Shown: one piece after another, positions 8,441 through 16,339 of the stretch
Position numbering within the stretch: position 1 is the first letter of the stretch
How the letters are laid out: each line of letters begins with the position of its first letter
NCBI RefSeq assembly: GCF_018918345.1
Contig: NZ_JAHLQI010000004.1
Coordinates: 124,001 to 188,000 of the forward strand
Length of the DNA: 64,000 nt
Direction: 5' to 3'
From: Butyricicoccus intestinisimiae
Lineage (GTDB): Bacteria; Bacillota; Clostridia; Oscillospirales; Butyricicoccaceae
Program-made: the position numbers and the translations under genes
Notes under the pieces: generated by a model
Told to the model about the DNA's origin: nothing
Databases searched by the model: none
What the model saw: the letters and a program-made list of their open reading frames with translations, nothing else

Positions 8441-8470
8441 ATATTTCTATCAGAGAGGAGGCGATGACGG

Positions 8471-8947
8471 CTGGTAGACGAGGATATTTCCCGGCGCACG
8501 ATTGCCGTATCGGTGAAAGCGTCGAAGCTGACCGCCCGGGGGCTTGCCTATGTTGTCCGGGCGGTGGGGCGCAAAATTGCCAAGGCACACCGGGCAAAGC
8601 AGACGCCCCACGGCAAGCAGACCGTGAAAAAGCTCATGGCGCATGGCACATCCACCGACAGTCTTGAACTGTCCGGGGATACAAAGCTCTTTGACCGGGT
8701 AGCCTGGAAGTGGAATGTGGACTATGCCTTTTATCAGACTGAACCGGGGAAATACCTGCTGTTCTTCAAGTCCGGGCAGGCGGACGCTATGACCGCCTGC
8801 TTTTCGGAATATTCCCGCAAGGTGCTGGACAAGGCTAAGTCCCGCCAGCCCACGATCCCCGAACAGATGAAGCAGGCGGAACAGCAGCTTGCCAAGGAAA
8901 AGCCGCAGAAAGAACACATTAAGGAGGCCGTGCATGGTGACAGATAA
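8471..8947 (+). CDS. PcfB/DUF3801-family mobilization protein
   Basis: Residues after 8513 (VKASKLTARGLAYVVRAVGRKI) and the KQTVKKLMAHGTSTDSLEL segment match the PcfB family (DUF3801) found before virD4 in Gram-positive conjugative elements. It is thought to bring the relaxosome to the coupling protein. The frame upstream reads LVDEDISRRTIAVS, which belongs to the family, so the start is probably the CTG at 8471, nine bases after AGGAGG; the first standard start in frame is GTG at 8513. It overlaps virD4 by 14 bp. Confidence 0.7.
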   Translation: MVDEDISRRTIAVSVKASKLTARGLAYVVRAVGRKIAKAHRAKQTPHGKQTVKKLMAHGTSTDSLELSGDTKLFDRVAWKWNVDYAFYQTEPGKYLLFFKSGQADAMTACFSEYSRKVLDKAKSRQPTIPEQMKQAEQQLAKEKPQKEHIKEAVHGDR

Positions 8948-10768
8948 GCTCCGTAAATATGTGCTGCCCAACATTCCCTATGTGTTCATCGGCTGGGTGT
9001 TTCTCAAGCTGGGGACGGCCTACCGTCTGGCGGCGGGCGGCGATTTTGCCCATAAGCTGCTGGGACTGGGACAGGCCGTCGGCGCGGCCTTTGCCGACTT
9101 TGCCCCCGGCCTTGCTCCCTTTGACTGGCTGGTGGGCATTGTGGGGGCGGTGGCGTTCCGTCTGCTGATCTGCTTCAAAAGCAAGAACGCAAAGAAATTC
9201 CGGCGTGATGAAGAGTACGGTTCAGCCCGTTGGGGATCTGAAAAAGATATACGCCCTTTTGTCGATCCCAAGTTTGAAAACAATATGATCTTGACCGCCA
9301 CAGAACAGCTCACCATGAACACTCGCCCGAAAAATCCCGCTAACGCCCGCAACCTCAATTTCTGCGGGATCGGCTCGTCCGGCTCAGGTAAGACCCGCTT
9401 TTGGCTCACGCCCCAACTCCTGCAAGCCCATTCTTCCTATGTGGTGGTGACCCCAAGGGCGGCGTGCTGGGACAGGTGGGCTCATTTTTGCAAAAACGGG
9501 GCTACAAAATTAAGGTGTTCAACAGCATTGATTTTTCAAAATCCATGCACTATAACCCGCTGGCGTACATCAAGACCGAGGCGGACATTCTAAAGTTTGT
9601 CAATGCCCTTATTTCCAACACCAAGGGCGAGGGCAAGGAGGGCGATCCGTTCTGGACGAAGGCGGAAACGCTTTTGTATTGCGCCCTGCTGGGCTACATC
9701 ATTTTTGAGGGAGCCGAGGAGGATCGCAACATGAATACGCTGGTGGACATGATCTCCGGCATGGAGGTCAAGGAGGATGACGAGGATTTTCTCAACGACG
9801 TGGACTATATGTTCAAGGGGCTGGAACAGCGCAAACCGAATTGCTTTGCGGTGAAGCAGTATAAAAAATACAAGCTCAGCAGCGGCAAGACGGCCAAAAG
9901 TATTTTGATCTCTTGCGGCGCGCGGCTTGCTCCCTTTGATATTCCCCAGCTCCGGGAGATCATGTCCTATGACGAACTGGAGCTTGACCGCATGGGGGAT
10001 CGCCGCACGGCAACATTTTTCTGCATCAGCGATACCGACAGCACCTACAATTTTCTTGTGGCGCTGGCCTTTTCGCAGATGTTCAATCTCCTGTGTGAAC
10101 GGGCGGACAATGTTCACGGCGGCAGACTGCCCCATCATGTGCGGGTGCTGTGGGACGAGGCGGCCAACACCGGGCAGGTGCCCCAGCTTGAAAAGCTGGT
10201 GGCGGTCATCCGTTCCCGTGAGATCAGCCTGTGCCTGCTGTATCAGCAGCTTGCCCAATGTAAGGCTATCTACGATAAAAACGCGGAAACCATCCTCGGC
10301 AACATGGATAGTGTTCTGTTCCTCGGCGGGCGCGAAAGCTCCACCATCAAGGAAATTTCCGAGAACTGGCTGGGCAAGGCCACCATCTCCATGCAGACCG
10401 AGGGGCGCTCCCGTGGGCAGTCCGAAAGTTACAGCCAGAACACCCAGCGGCTCGGGCGGGAGCTGATGACCCCAAGCGAGCTTGCCACCATGCCCGGAGA
10501 TCGGTGCATCTTGCAGCTCCGAGGGCTGCCGCCGTTCTATTCCAAGAAATACGATTTGAAACAGCACCCCAATTATCGCTTTACGGCGGAGGCCGATAAA
10601 GTGAAAAACGCCTTTGACCTCGACAGGCTCATTGACCGCCGCAGGCGACCGGGCATGAACGAGGAATGTGAGGTGTACGAAGTGTCCGTGCCGGACGAGG
10701 CGCTCACAGACGAGGACGAGGACATCCTCAACTATGACGACCTCGACGACCCGGACGCTTTTGTATAG
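8934..10768 (+). pseudogene. virD4: VirD4/TraG coupling ATPase with one frameshift
   Basis: The type IV coupling protein couples the relaxosome to the mating channel. Two N-terminal membrane segments are followed by DEEYGSARWGSEKDI and a Walker A (GIGSSGSGKTR). The frame breaks near 9447, where GTGGTGGTGACC replaces an expected GTGGTGGTNGACC: a one-base loss just before the DPKGG motif. The second frame continues with GGVLGQVGSFLQ, then VRVLWDEAANTGQVP (Walker B region) and LYQQLAQ. The intact product would be about 610 aa. Unless this is a sequencing error or is bypassed by ribosomal slippage, the host ICE lacks its own coupling protein. Confidence 0.85.
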
Positions 10769-10770
10769 CG

Positions 10771-10793
10771 CTTTGGGACATTTTGTCCCAAAG
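10771..10793. repeat. GGGAC palindrome, copy 3 (3' end of virD4)
   Basis: CTTTGGGACA and TGTCCCAAAG flank TTT. It is perfect and lies 2 bp after the virD4 stop. Confidence 0.8.
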
Positions 10794-10796
10794 AAG

Positions 10797-10832
10797 AACT
10801 CACACTCTGTCTTACGACGAAAGTGTGAGTTA
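10797..10832. terminator. Hairpin between virD4 and the reverse cargo gene
   Basis: AACTCACACT pairs with AGTGTGAGTT. On the reverse strand it is followed by CTTCTTT, so it may end the reverse gene whose stop is at 10839. Confidence 0.55.
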
Positions 10833-10838
10833 GAAGAA

Positions 10839-11459
10839 TTATTCTGATTTGCTGTCTGTGTTATCGGCACTCACTTGGCAGACTGTAACCAACTGTCGCA
10901 ACTTCTCCCCTACTCCGTGCAATTCTCTGGTCTGGGCTTTCATTTCTTTCAAAAAATCATCAAAATCGCAGTTCACGGAAAAGAATGTTGCATAGGAGTC
11001 AAAATCAATGTTAAACGCTTCTTTGTATGTACGCTCACCATCTTGGTAGACCACTTGCCCCGAAAGAGGATATTTGTCTGTGTTTTCACGGAATTTGTTT
11101 GAGCCGAAGTAGAGATCATAATGTTGCCCAATTCCAATAATACATTCTTTGCCGTTTGCTCGCTTTAACATTTCGCTAAATGAAGGCTCTTTGAGGCTGT
11201 CTAAAAAAGTTTGGTCAAGTTGTATGCGTACATGATTGGCAAGACGTTTTCCATGATTTGAAAAACGCAGCCCGTAAAACGCTTTTCGCTCATAAATAAG
11301 CTCAACGGTTATATATGGACGATTATCTTCTTCATATTGACGGCGCATCTCAGCAGCTTGATCTCTTGAAGCCTTGGTTGCCCCATAGTTATAGTAGCAA
11401 ATAAGAATTGTAGCTAAAACATAGATTGCGGTTAACACAACCATTGCCCAATCAGTCAT
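10839..11459 (-). CDS. Membrane-anchored hypothetical protein (ICE cargo)
   Basis: A 206-aa protein with one N-terminal membrane helix (MVVLTAIYVLATILICYYNY), a short charged coiled-coil segment (SRDQAAEMRRQYEEDNRP), and a soluble beta-rich domain beginning RPYITVELIYERKAF. Many cargo proteins of mobile elements share the TM plus NRPYxxVE layout, but I know of no assigned function. It is more AT-rich than its neighbours, lies on the opposite strand to the conjugation genes, and sits 46 bp from a GGGAC palindrome, all signs of late insertion. No toxin or nuclease residues stand out. Confidence 0.6.
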   Translation of the reverse strand: MTDWAMVVLTAIYVLATILICYYNYGATKASRDQAAEMRRQYEEDNRPYITVELIYERKAFYGLRFSNHGKRLANHVRIQLDQTFLDSLKEPSFSEMLKRANGKECIIGIGQHYDLYFGSNKFRENTDKYPLSGQVVYQDGERTYKEAFNIDFDSYATFFSVNCDFDDFLKEMKAQTRELHGVGEKLRQLVTVCQVSADNTDSKSE

Positions 11460-11597
11460 TTATTTTCACCTCACTAATTGTTTTTATCTACATTATACCG
11501 CAATTCAAATTGCCAAGCAATGAGAAAGGAGTCCTTTTTATGTTACCAAGAGCTCCTCCCGCAAAAAAGAAACCTTGTATAAAAACCAGTTAGTAGG

Positions 11598-11624
11598 CTG
11601 CCGCCCGCAAGGGCGGCTTTTTTC
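11598..11624 (+). terminator. Rho-independent terminator before maff2
   Basis: GCTGCCGCCC-GCAA-GGGCGGC is followed by six T. It lies 35 bp before the maff2 start. Confidence 0.75.
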
Positions 11625-11658
11625 ATGGCCGGGTATATCCCGGAGAATAGGAGGCTAT

Positions 11659-11799
11659 ATGCAGTTTTTCGCTTCTGCCATCACCACTTTGCAGACCCTT
11701 GTGATTGCCCTCGGCGCTGGCCTTGGCGTGTGGGGCGTGGTCAATCTGCTGGAGGGCTATGGCTCGGACAACCCCGGCGCTAATGCTCATGTGCCATAA
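11659..11799 (+). pseudogene. maff2: maff2, 5' half, interrupted by a 24-kb insertion
   Basis: MQFFASAITTLQTLVIALGA, then GLGVWGVVNLLEGYGSDNPGAN, is the N-terminal half of the Maff2 family, a small one- or two-helix membrane protein of about 70 aa always found before the virB6-like gene in Tn1549-like elements. After NPGAN the sequence turns into AHVP-stop, which is insert DNA. The rest of the protein (LGIKQLMAGGG onwards) is found 23.7 kb away at 35504. GGAGG precedes the ATG at 11659. The fragment still encodes most of the first helix but should be inactive. Confidence 0.85.
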
Positions 11800-11842
11800 A
11801 GAAACACGCAAGAATTTGATTGACAGCATCCACTATTCCATA
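11786..11842. repeat. Element-end repeat, copy A
   Basis: It begins CTCATGTGCCATAAAG exactly where maff2 coding stops. Copy B at 14593 shares this start and further blocks (AACACG, GACAGC, ATTCCATA) over about 55 bp. Confidence 0.6.
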
Positions 11843-11919
11843 GCAACAGCGAGTTGCTTGTTAAAATAAGGTTTGCAGTTTTATAATAAATAATAACATA
11901 TTCCTTAGGAGGGACAGAC

Positions 11920-12000
11920 ATGGAAACACGAGATATTCTCAAGAATTTGCGTGAAAAAAATAAACTTATAAAAAGTCATTTGAACGGTACTACAAAATGA
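11920..12000 (+). pseudogene. Truncated XRE-type regulator N-terminus
   Basis: A 26-codon ORF (METRDILKNLREKNKLI...) after TAGGAGGG resembles the first helix of Cro/CI-type regulators and then degenerates to a stop. It is a remnant or a very short peptide. Confidence 0.4.
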
Positions 12001-12010
12001 GAAAAAGCGC

Positions 12011-12041
12011 TTGACTCTACATCTGTTGTAGATATTATAAT
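12011..12041 (+). promoter_or_regulatory. MerR-type promoter with 19-bp spacer and operator
   Basis: TTGACT and TATAAT are 19 bp apart, the stretched spacing that only MerR-family activators can rescue. The spacer holds the dyad CTACA-TCTGT-TGTAG. A MerR-family gene lies second in the operon it drives. Confidence 0.75.
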
Positions 12042-12076
12042 ATTGGTAGTTTAACAAAAAAGAAGGATTAGGCAAT

Positions 12077-13435
12077 ATGGAAAAGAACCTTACTACCGGC
12101 AGTGTGTTCAAAAATGTTGTATTATTCTCATTGCCGTATCTGCTCTCGTATTTTCTTCAAACGCTCTATGGCATGGCTGACCTATTTATCATCGGACAGT
12201 TCGAGGGTGTAGCCAGTACTACCGCTGTTTCTATCGGCTCACAAGTGATGCACATGATTACGGTTATGATTGTAGGGTTATCGATGGGAACAACCGTCAG
12301 CGTCGGCCAGGCGGTGGGGGCAGGAGATCGAAAACAGGCAGCGCATAACATCGGGAATACGGTAATATTGTTTCTGGTGGTTTCCATTGCGCTTACGGCC
12401 ATCCTGTTATCCCTTGTTCATCCCATTGTCGTTGCCATGTCTACGCCAACGGATGCGGTGAGTGGTACGATCACCTATTTGACCATCTGCTTTATCGGGA
12501 TTCCGTTTATTACATCCTACAACATTATCAGTTCTATTTTTCGAGGGTTGGGCGACAGCAAAAGCCCGATGTGCTTTATTGCCACAGCCTGTGCTGCCAA
12601 CATCGCTTTAGACTATCTTTTTATGGGTGTGCTGCACCTTGGGCCTGCGGGCGCAGCCCTTGGTACAACTCTCTCTCAGGCAATCAGTGTAGTTGTTTCC
12701 CTTACCGTTATTTTGAAACGCAGGAGCATCGTTCTGAAAAAAAGCGACTTCAAGCCTTGCCGTGCGGTCATGGGGAAAATTTTGGGGATCGGCATCCCGA
12801 TTGCGTTTCAGGACGGCCTGATTCAAGTTGCTTTTATTATTATCACGATTATTGCCAATCAGCGTGGACTGAATGACGCAGCGGCAGTCGGGATTGTGGA
12901 GAAAGTGATCAGTTTTCTCTTTTTGGTCCCCTCCTCTATGCTGTCTACCGTTTCTGCCTTGGGAGCGCAAAATATCGGTGCGGGCAAACCGGAGCGGGCC
13001 ATTCAAACGCTGCGCTATGCGGTGATGCTCGCCGCAGGCTTTGGTGTGCTTGCTTCTATCGCGATCCAGTTTACAGCGGAAGGCATCGTTTCGCTGTTCA
13101 CTGATCCCAGCACTGCGGACGGAGCGGCGGTGGTCCGTTTCGGCGGCCAGTATCTGCGTGGTTACATTTTTGACTGTATTTTTGCTGGCATTCATTTTAG
13201 TTTTAGCGGCTTTTTTTGCGCATGCAGGAAATCCGGCCTGTCGTTTTTACACAATATTCTCGCCATTGTATTGATGCGTGTGCCTGGCGTTTATGTGACC
13301 TCAAAATTATTCCCGGCAACGCTTCTCCCGATGGGACTGGCTACCGCGGCAGGCTCACTGCTATCGGTCGTGATCTGCCTAATCGCCTTTGGAGTCATAC
13401 GGCGCAAATCAACGCTTGTTCTGGTGGAGGAGTAA
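12077..13435 (+). CDS. MATE family efflux transporter (MerR-controlled)
   Basis: A 452-aa protein with twelve hydrophobic segments in two homologous halves, and the MATE signatures VGLSMGTTVSVGQAVGAGD (first half) and SALGAQNIGAGKPERA (second half). It would export cationic drugs or metabolites in exchange for Na+ or H+. The start at 12077 follows AGAAGGATTAGGCAAT. It is the first gene after the stretched MerR-type promoter at 12011, and the MerR regulator begins 3 bp after its stop, so drug-induced autoregulated expression is likely. Confidence 0.9.
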   Translation: MEKNLTTGSVFKNVVLFSLPYLLSYFLQTLYGMADLFIIGQFEGVASTTAVSIGSQVMHMITVMIVGLSMGTTVSVGQAVGAGDRKQAAHNIGNTVILFLVVSIALTAILLSLVHPIVVAMSTPTDAVSGTITYLTICFIGIPFITSYNIISSIFRGLGDSKSPMCFIATACAANIALDYLFMGVLHLGPAGAALGTTLSQAISVVVSLTVILKRRSIVLKKSDFKPCRAVMGKILGIGIPIAFQDGLIQVAFIIITIIANQRGLNDAAAVGIVEKVISFLFLVPSSMLSTVSALGAQNIGAGKPERAIQTLRYAVMLAAGFGVLASIAIQFTAEGIVSLFTDPSTADGAAVVRFGGQYLRGYIFDCIFAGIHFSFSGFFCACRKSGLSFLHNILAIVLMRVPGVYVTSKLFPATLLPMGLATAAGSLLSVVICLIAFGVIRRKSTLVLVEE

Positions 13436-13438
13436 GAT

Positions 13439-14266
13439 ATGGATCGGAAAAATCTCTTCCCAATAGGTGAAGTGTCAAAATTGTTTCATATCAGTGTTAG
13501 TAGTTTGCGGCACTATGAACATATCGGTTTGCTTACACCAGAATACATTTCCTCAGATTCTGGCTATCGTTACTATGGCACCGAACAATTTGAAGTACTC
13601 AACACAATCAGGTATTTGCGGGCATTGGATATGCCTTTGTCCGAGATTGAGGACTTTCTCAAAAATAAGGATATCAGCTGTATTGAGGAAAAGTTGTTAC
13701 AGCAAAAGCATGCAGTCCTGAAAAAGCAACAAGAATTACAACGTATAGAACAAAAGATTAACCACCGCTTAAATTGGCTGCGAGACGCACAAAGTGTGCC
13801 TTTGGATACCGTTTCCTTAATAGAGCTTCCGTCCTGTCGCATTGTTTGGGTAGACGCTCCACTGAAAGTACATGGCTCTCATGATATGGAAGTGCCGATT
13901 AGAAAGCTGGATCAATCTGATGCCGAAGCCGTTGTATTTCTTGGAAAGGTCGGACTTGGCATTTCCGCGGAACATTTGCAGCAATCAAAAGTAAATCGTT
14001 ATGACAGCATTTTTCTAATACTGGATCAAGAGGACATTTATACAGGTGAAACCATTACTCTTCCCAAAACACTTTGTGTACGGCTGCGTTTTCGAGGCAG
14101 TCATATAGAAGCTCCAGCGCACTATGAAAAGCTCCTTGACTACATCACAAAAGAACAGATACAGATTGCTGGTTTTTCGCGAGAAATCACGCTCATAGAC
14201 TATGGCATTACTAATGACAGTGGAAAATTTGTGACTGAAATATGTATTCCGGTCAAGTGCAGATAA
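13439..14266 (+). CDS. MerR-family regulator with GyrI-like ligand domain (BmrR type)
   Basis: A 275-aa protein, close to BmrR (278 aa). Residues 1-75 form the winged helix-turn-helix (FPIGEVSKLFHISVSSLRHY, then SGYRYYGTEQFEVLNTIRYL). Residues 80-120 form the dimer coiled coil, and residues 125-275 the effector-binding domain with RxxRxxLxxLEL-type strands ending in EICIPVK. It should bind a cationic drug and untwist the 19-bp-spaced promoter upstream of the MATE gene. It is translated right after that gene, giving feedback. Confidence 0.85.
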   Translation: MDRKNLFPIGEVSKLFHISVSSLRHYEHIGLLTPEYISSDSGYRYYGTEQFEVLNTIRYLRALDMPLSEIEDFLKNKDISCIEEKLLQQKHAVLKKQQELQRIEQKINHRLNWLRDAQSVPLDTVSLIELPSCRIVWVDAPLKVHGSHDMEVPIRKLDQSDAEAVVFLGKVGLGISAEHLQQSKVNRYDSIFLILDQEDIYTGETITLPKTLCVRLRFRGSHIEAPAHYEKLLDYITKEQIQIAGFSREITLIDYGITNDSGKFVTEICIPVKCR

Positions 14267-14278
14267 GAAGGGCATAAA

Positions 14279-14611
14279 ATGAGATTCGTTGTTAAAAAAG
14301 AAATTTTTGAAGAACTGCCGAGTGCCTGCTTTGGTGTTGTTATGGCAAAAGGCATTGATAATAATAACGCATACCCAGAGATTGAACAATTTTTAGATGA
14401 AAGTATCCAAGCTGCAATGCAGCGTTTTGAGGGAAGAAAAGTCAAGGAAGATCCGGATATTTTACCATATCGAGAAGCATTCCGAGCCTTGAATATCCTA
14501 TCCAATATCGTACTGAATGAATTGGACTGGTGGGTGGCCTCCCAATGGGAGAACATGCCCACTCACTACGAGTACAAAACCAGACAGAATTTCTCATGTG
14601 CCATAAAGTAA
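14279..14611 (+). pseudogene. B3/B4 tRNA-binding-domain protein, truncated
   Basis: The first 70 residues (MRFVVKKEIFEELPSACFGV, then YPEIEQFLDESI and ILPYREAFRALNI) match the B3/B4 domain proteins related to the editing part of PheT. The family continues with NPNKFxxSxEAL, but here it changes after ALNI into unrelated residues (SNIVLNELDWWVAS...) and ends within element-end repeat B. It is truncated by insertion or deletion. Confidence 0.65.
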
Positions 14612-14646
14612 CACGAAAAACAACAGACAGCCGCCACAATTCCATA
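14593..14646. repeat. Element-end repeat, copy B
   Basis: CTCATGTGCCATAAAGTAACACG followed by GACAGC and ATTCCATA matches copy A at 11786. It marks a second junction, directly before the promoter of the next MATE gene. Confidence 0.6.
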
Positions 14647-14657
14647 ATGATTGATGC

Positions 14658-14686
14658 TTGACAGTCTTCTGAAAGAATGCTATAAT
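14658..14686 (+). promoter_or_regulatory. Consensus sigma-A promoter
   Basis: TTGACA, a 17-bp spacer and TATAAT form an exact consensus. A terminator hairpin lies only about 50 nt after the predicted start site. Confidence 0.85.
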
Positions 14687-14734
14687 AATGCGCGTAAAAT
14701 TTGAGTGGACTTTTCCGGATTCGGTCATCTTTTT

Positions 14735-14772
14735 GCCACACAGCTATCTTGTGATAGCCGTGTGGCTTTTTT
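14735..14772 (+). terminator. Terminator in the MATE leader (attenuator candidate)
   Basis: GCCACAC-GCTATC pairs with GATAGC-GTGTGGC around TTGT and is followed by six T. It sits between a perfect promoter and the MATE gene, so transcription must read through it to express MATE 2. Confidence 0.8.
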
Positions 14773-14979
14773 GTTGTCTGCATCCTGGAAAATCTGGCAG
14801 AACGGAGGATGGAGGCTGCCGGAAACCTTGCGCGGTGTCGGGGCGGTTGCATTGGGGTATCCGGCCCGGGAAGCCAGTCAACCCGCAGCACGCAAACAAA
14901 ACTATATCGTTCGGATTTAATGATCCTGCTGTCCGGCGCAATTTTTTGCGCCGGACACTTTGTGGAGAGGAGGGAAAGT
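14773..14979 (+). other. GC-rich structured leader of MATE 2
   Basis: About 200 nt untranslated. A 14688-14993 frame runs through it but looks spurious. CTGGCAG/CTGCCGG and a strong GTCCGGCGCAA/TTGCGCCGGAC stem at 14931-14957 can form; the latter has no T-run. With the terminator at 14735 this looks like a regulated leader. It does not match the ykkC, cobalamin or THF consensus well enough to name. Confidence 0.4.
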
Positions 14980-16320
14980 ATGCAGACCAATAATAAAATG
15001 GCGGTCGCTCCTGTTGGAAAGCTCATCTGGCAAATGTCGATACCGCCGCTGATTTCCATGTTCCTGCAATATTCCTATAACCTGATAGACAGCGCGTTTG
15101 TGGCACGGTTGAGTGAGAATGCACTGATCGCTGTTTCTCTGGCATTCCCGATTACAACATTGATGAATGCAGCGTCTATCTGGATCGGTGTCGGCGTGAA
15201 TGTGCTGATAGCAGGATATCTTGGACAGAAAAAGCAGGATGAGGCAAATGCAACTGTCACACATGGATTGTTGCTGGCCTTTGGAATTGGTGCTTTGCTC
15301 AACCTTATGTCATTACTGATTATGAAACCCTATTTTCGGGCATTCACCAATAATGAAGAAATTTATCAGCTGAGCATCGCCTATATGAGTGTGTGCTCCT
15401 TCATGCAAATTCCCAATATGGTGCATATCGCCATCCAGAAGATGATACAGGCCACCGGGAACATGGTCGCTCCCATGTGGTTCCAGATCGCGGGCGTGGT
15501 CGTCAACTTCGTGCTCGACCCCATTCTGATTTTTGGAATTGGTATTTTCCCAGCTATGGGAATCCGCGGCGCCGCGGTAGCTACCGTTGCAGGCTATCTG
15601 ATGTCCATGATTTTGGCATTTGCTTTACTGCTGGGCAAAAAGCAGAAAGTGCAGGTAAAAATCAAAGGCTTTCATTTGAAAAAACAGATGATCCACCGTA
15701 TTTTTGCCTTTGGCCTGCCATCTTTTATCATGAACGCCCTCAGCTCGTTTATGGTGACCTTTGTCAATCTGTTTTTGGTGGCGTATTCCGATACGGCGAT
15801 CGCTTTCTTCGGCGCATATTTTAAGGTGCAGCAGCTGATTGTTATGACGGTAAACGGCTTGATTCAAGGCTGTTTGCCTGTCATGCGGTTTAACTACGGC
15901 GCAGGCAACAGCGAACGGCTGCATTCCGCTTTCCGATACGGAACCGCTTTGGTCACTGGTATGATGATACTGGGGACATTGGCCGTCATCCTTTTTCCAG
16001 CACAGATTTTGGGATTGTTTACGGCGTCGGAAGCTATGCGTTCCTTTGGGATATCCGCTATGCGGATTATGGCGGCAAGCTATCTGTTTTGCGGTCTCTC
16101 TACTATGATTTCCACCTATTTTCAGGCTACGGAAAAAGTAGGTTCCAGCATGGCGATCCAATTATGCAGACAGATGCTTTTCCTTGTTCCCGCCTTATGG
16201 TGCCTGGACAAATTGTTCCATCTGAACGGAATCTGGCTTGCATTTCCGGTTGCCGAAACTGCCACTTTGCTCGTTGCTCTTGTGATGATGGCATGGCATC
16301 GCCGCAAAAATATCTCATAA
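14980..16320 (+). CDS. MATE family efflux transporter 2
   Basis: A 446-aa protein; the ATG at 14980 is used because GGAGGGAAAGT precedes it, not the in-frame 14809. The family motifs are MNAASIWIGVGVNVLIAGYL in the first half and RFNYGAGNSERLHSAFRYG in the second. It belongs to the DinF/NorM-like branch common in gut Clostridia. Together with the next MATE gene, 20 bp downstream, it forms a two-gene unit that may be transcribed as one; whether the two act together is not known. Confidence 0.85.
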   Translation: MQTNNKMAVAPVGKLIWQMSIPPLISMFLQYSYNLIDSAFVARLSENALIAVSLAFPITTLMNAASIWIGVGVNVLIAGYLGQKKQDEANATVTHGLLLAFGIGALLNLMSLLIMKPYFRAFTNNEEIYQLSIAYMSVCSFMQIPNMVHIAIQKMIQATGNMVAPMWFQIAGVVVNFVLDPILIFGIGIFPAMGIRGAAVATVAGYLMSMILAFALLLGKKQKVQVKIKGFHLKKQMIHRIFAFGLPSFIMNALSSFMVTFVNLFLVAYSDTAIAFFGAYFKVQQLIVMTVNGLIQGCLPVMRFNYGAGNSERLHSAFRYGTALVTGMMILGTLAVILFPAQILGLFTASEAMRSFGISAMRIMAASYLFCGLSTMISTYFQATEKVGSSMAIQLCRQMLFLVPALWCLDKLFHLNGIWLAFPVAETATLLVALVMMAWHRRKNIS

Positions 16321-16339
16321 CGTGTTCCAGGGAGGAAAA

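Noticed and set aside
9590-10870. 426-codon reverse ORF opposite virD4
   Set aside because: It is antisense to a clear coupling ATPase with Walker motifs; long antisense frames are expected in GC-rich genes.
14773-14979. Guanidine-I (ykkC), cobalamin or THF riboswitch
   Set aside because: Short similarities (GGGAAGCCAGTC) occur, but the conserved cores are not complete.
14688-14993. ORF of 101 codons in the MATE 2 leader
   Set aside because: Its ATG begins one base after the -10 box, so it would be at or upstream of the transcript start, and it runs through the terminator and hairpins.
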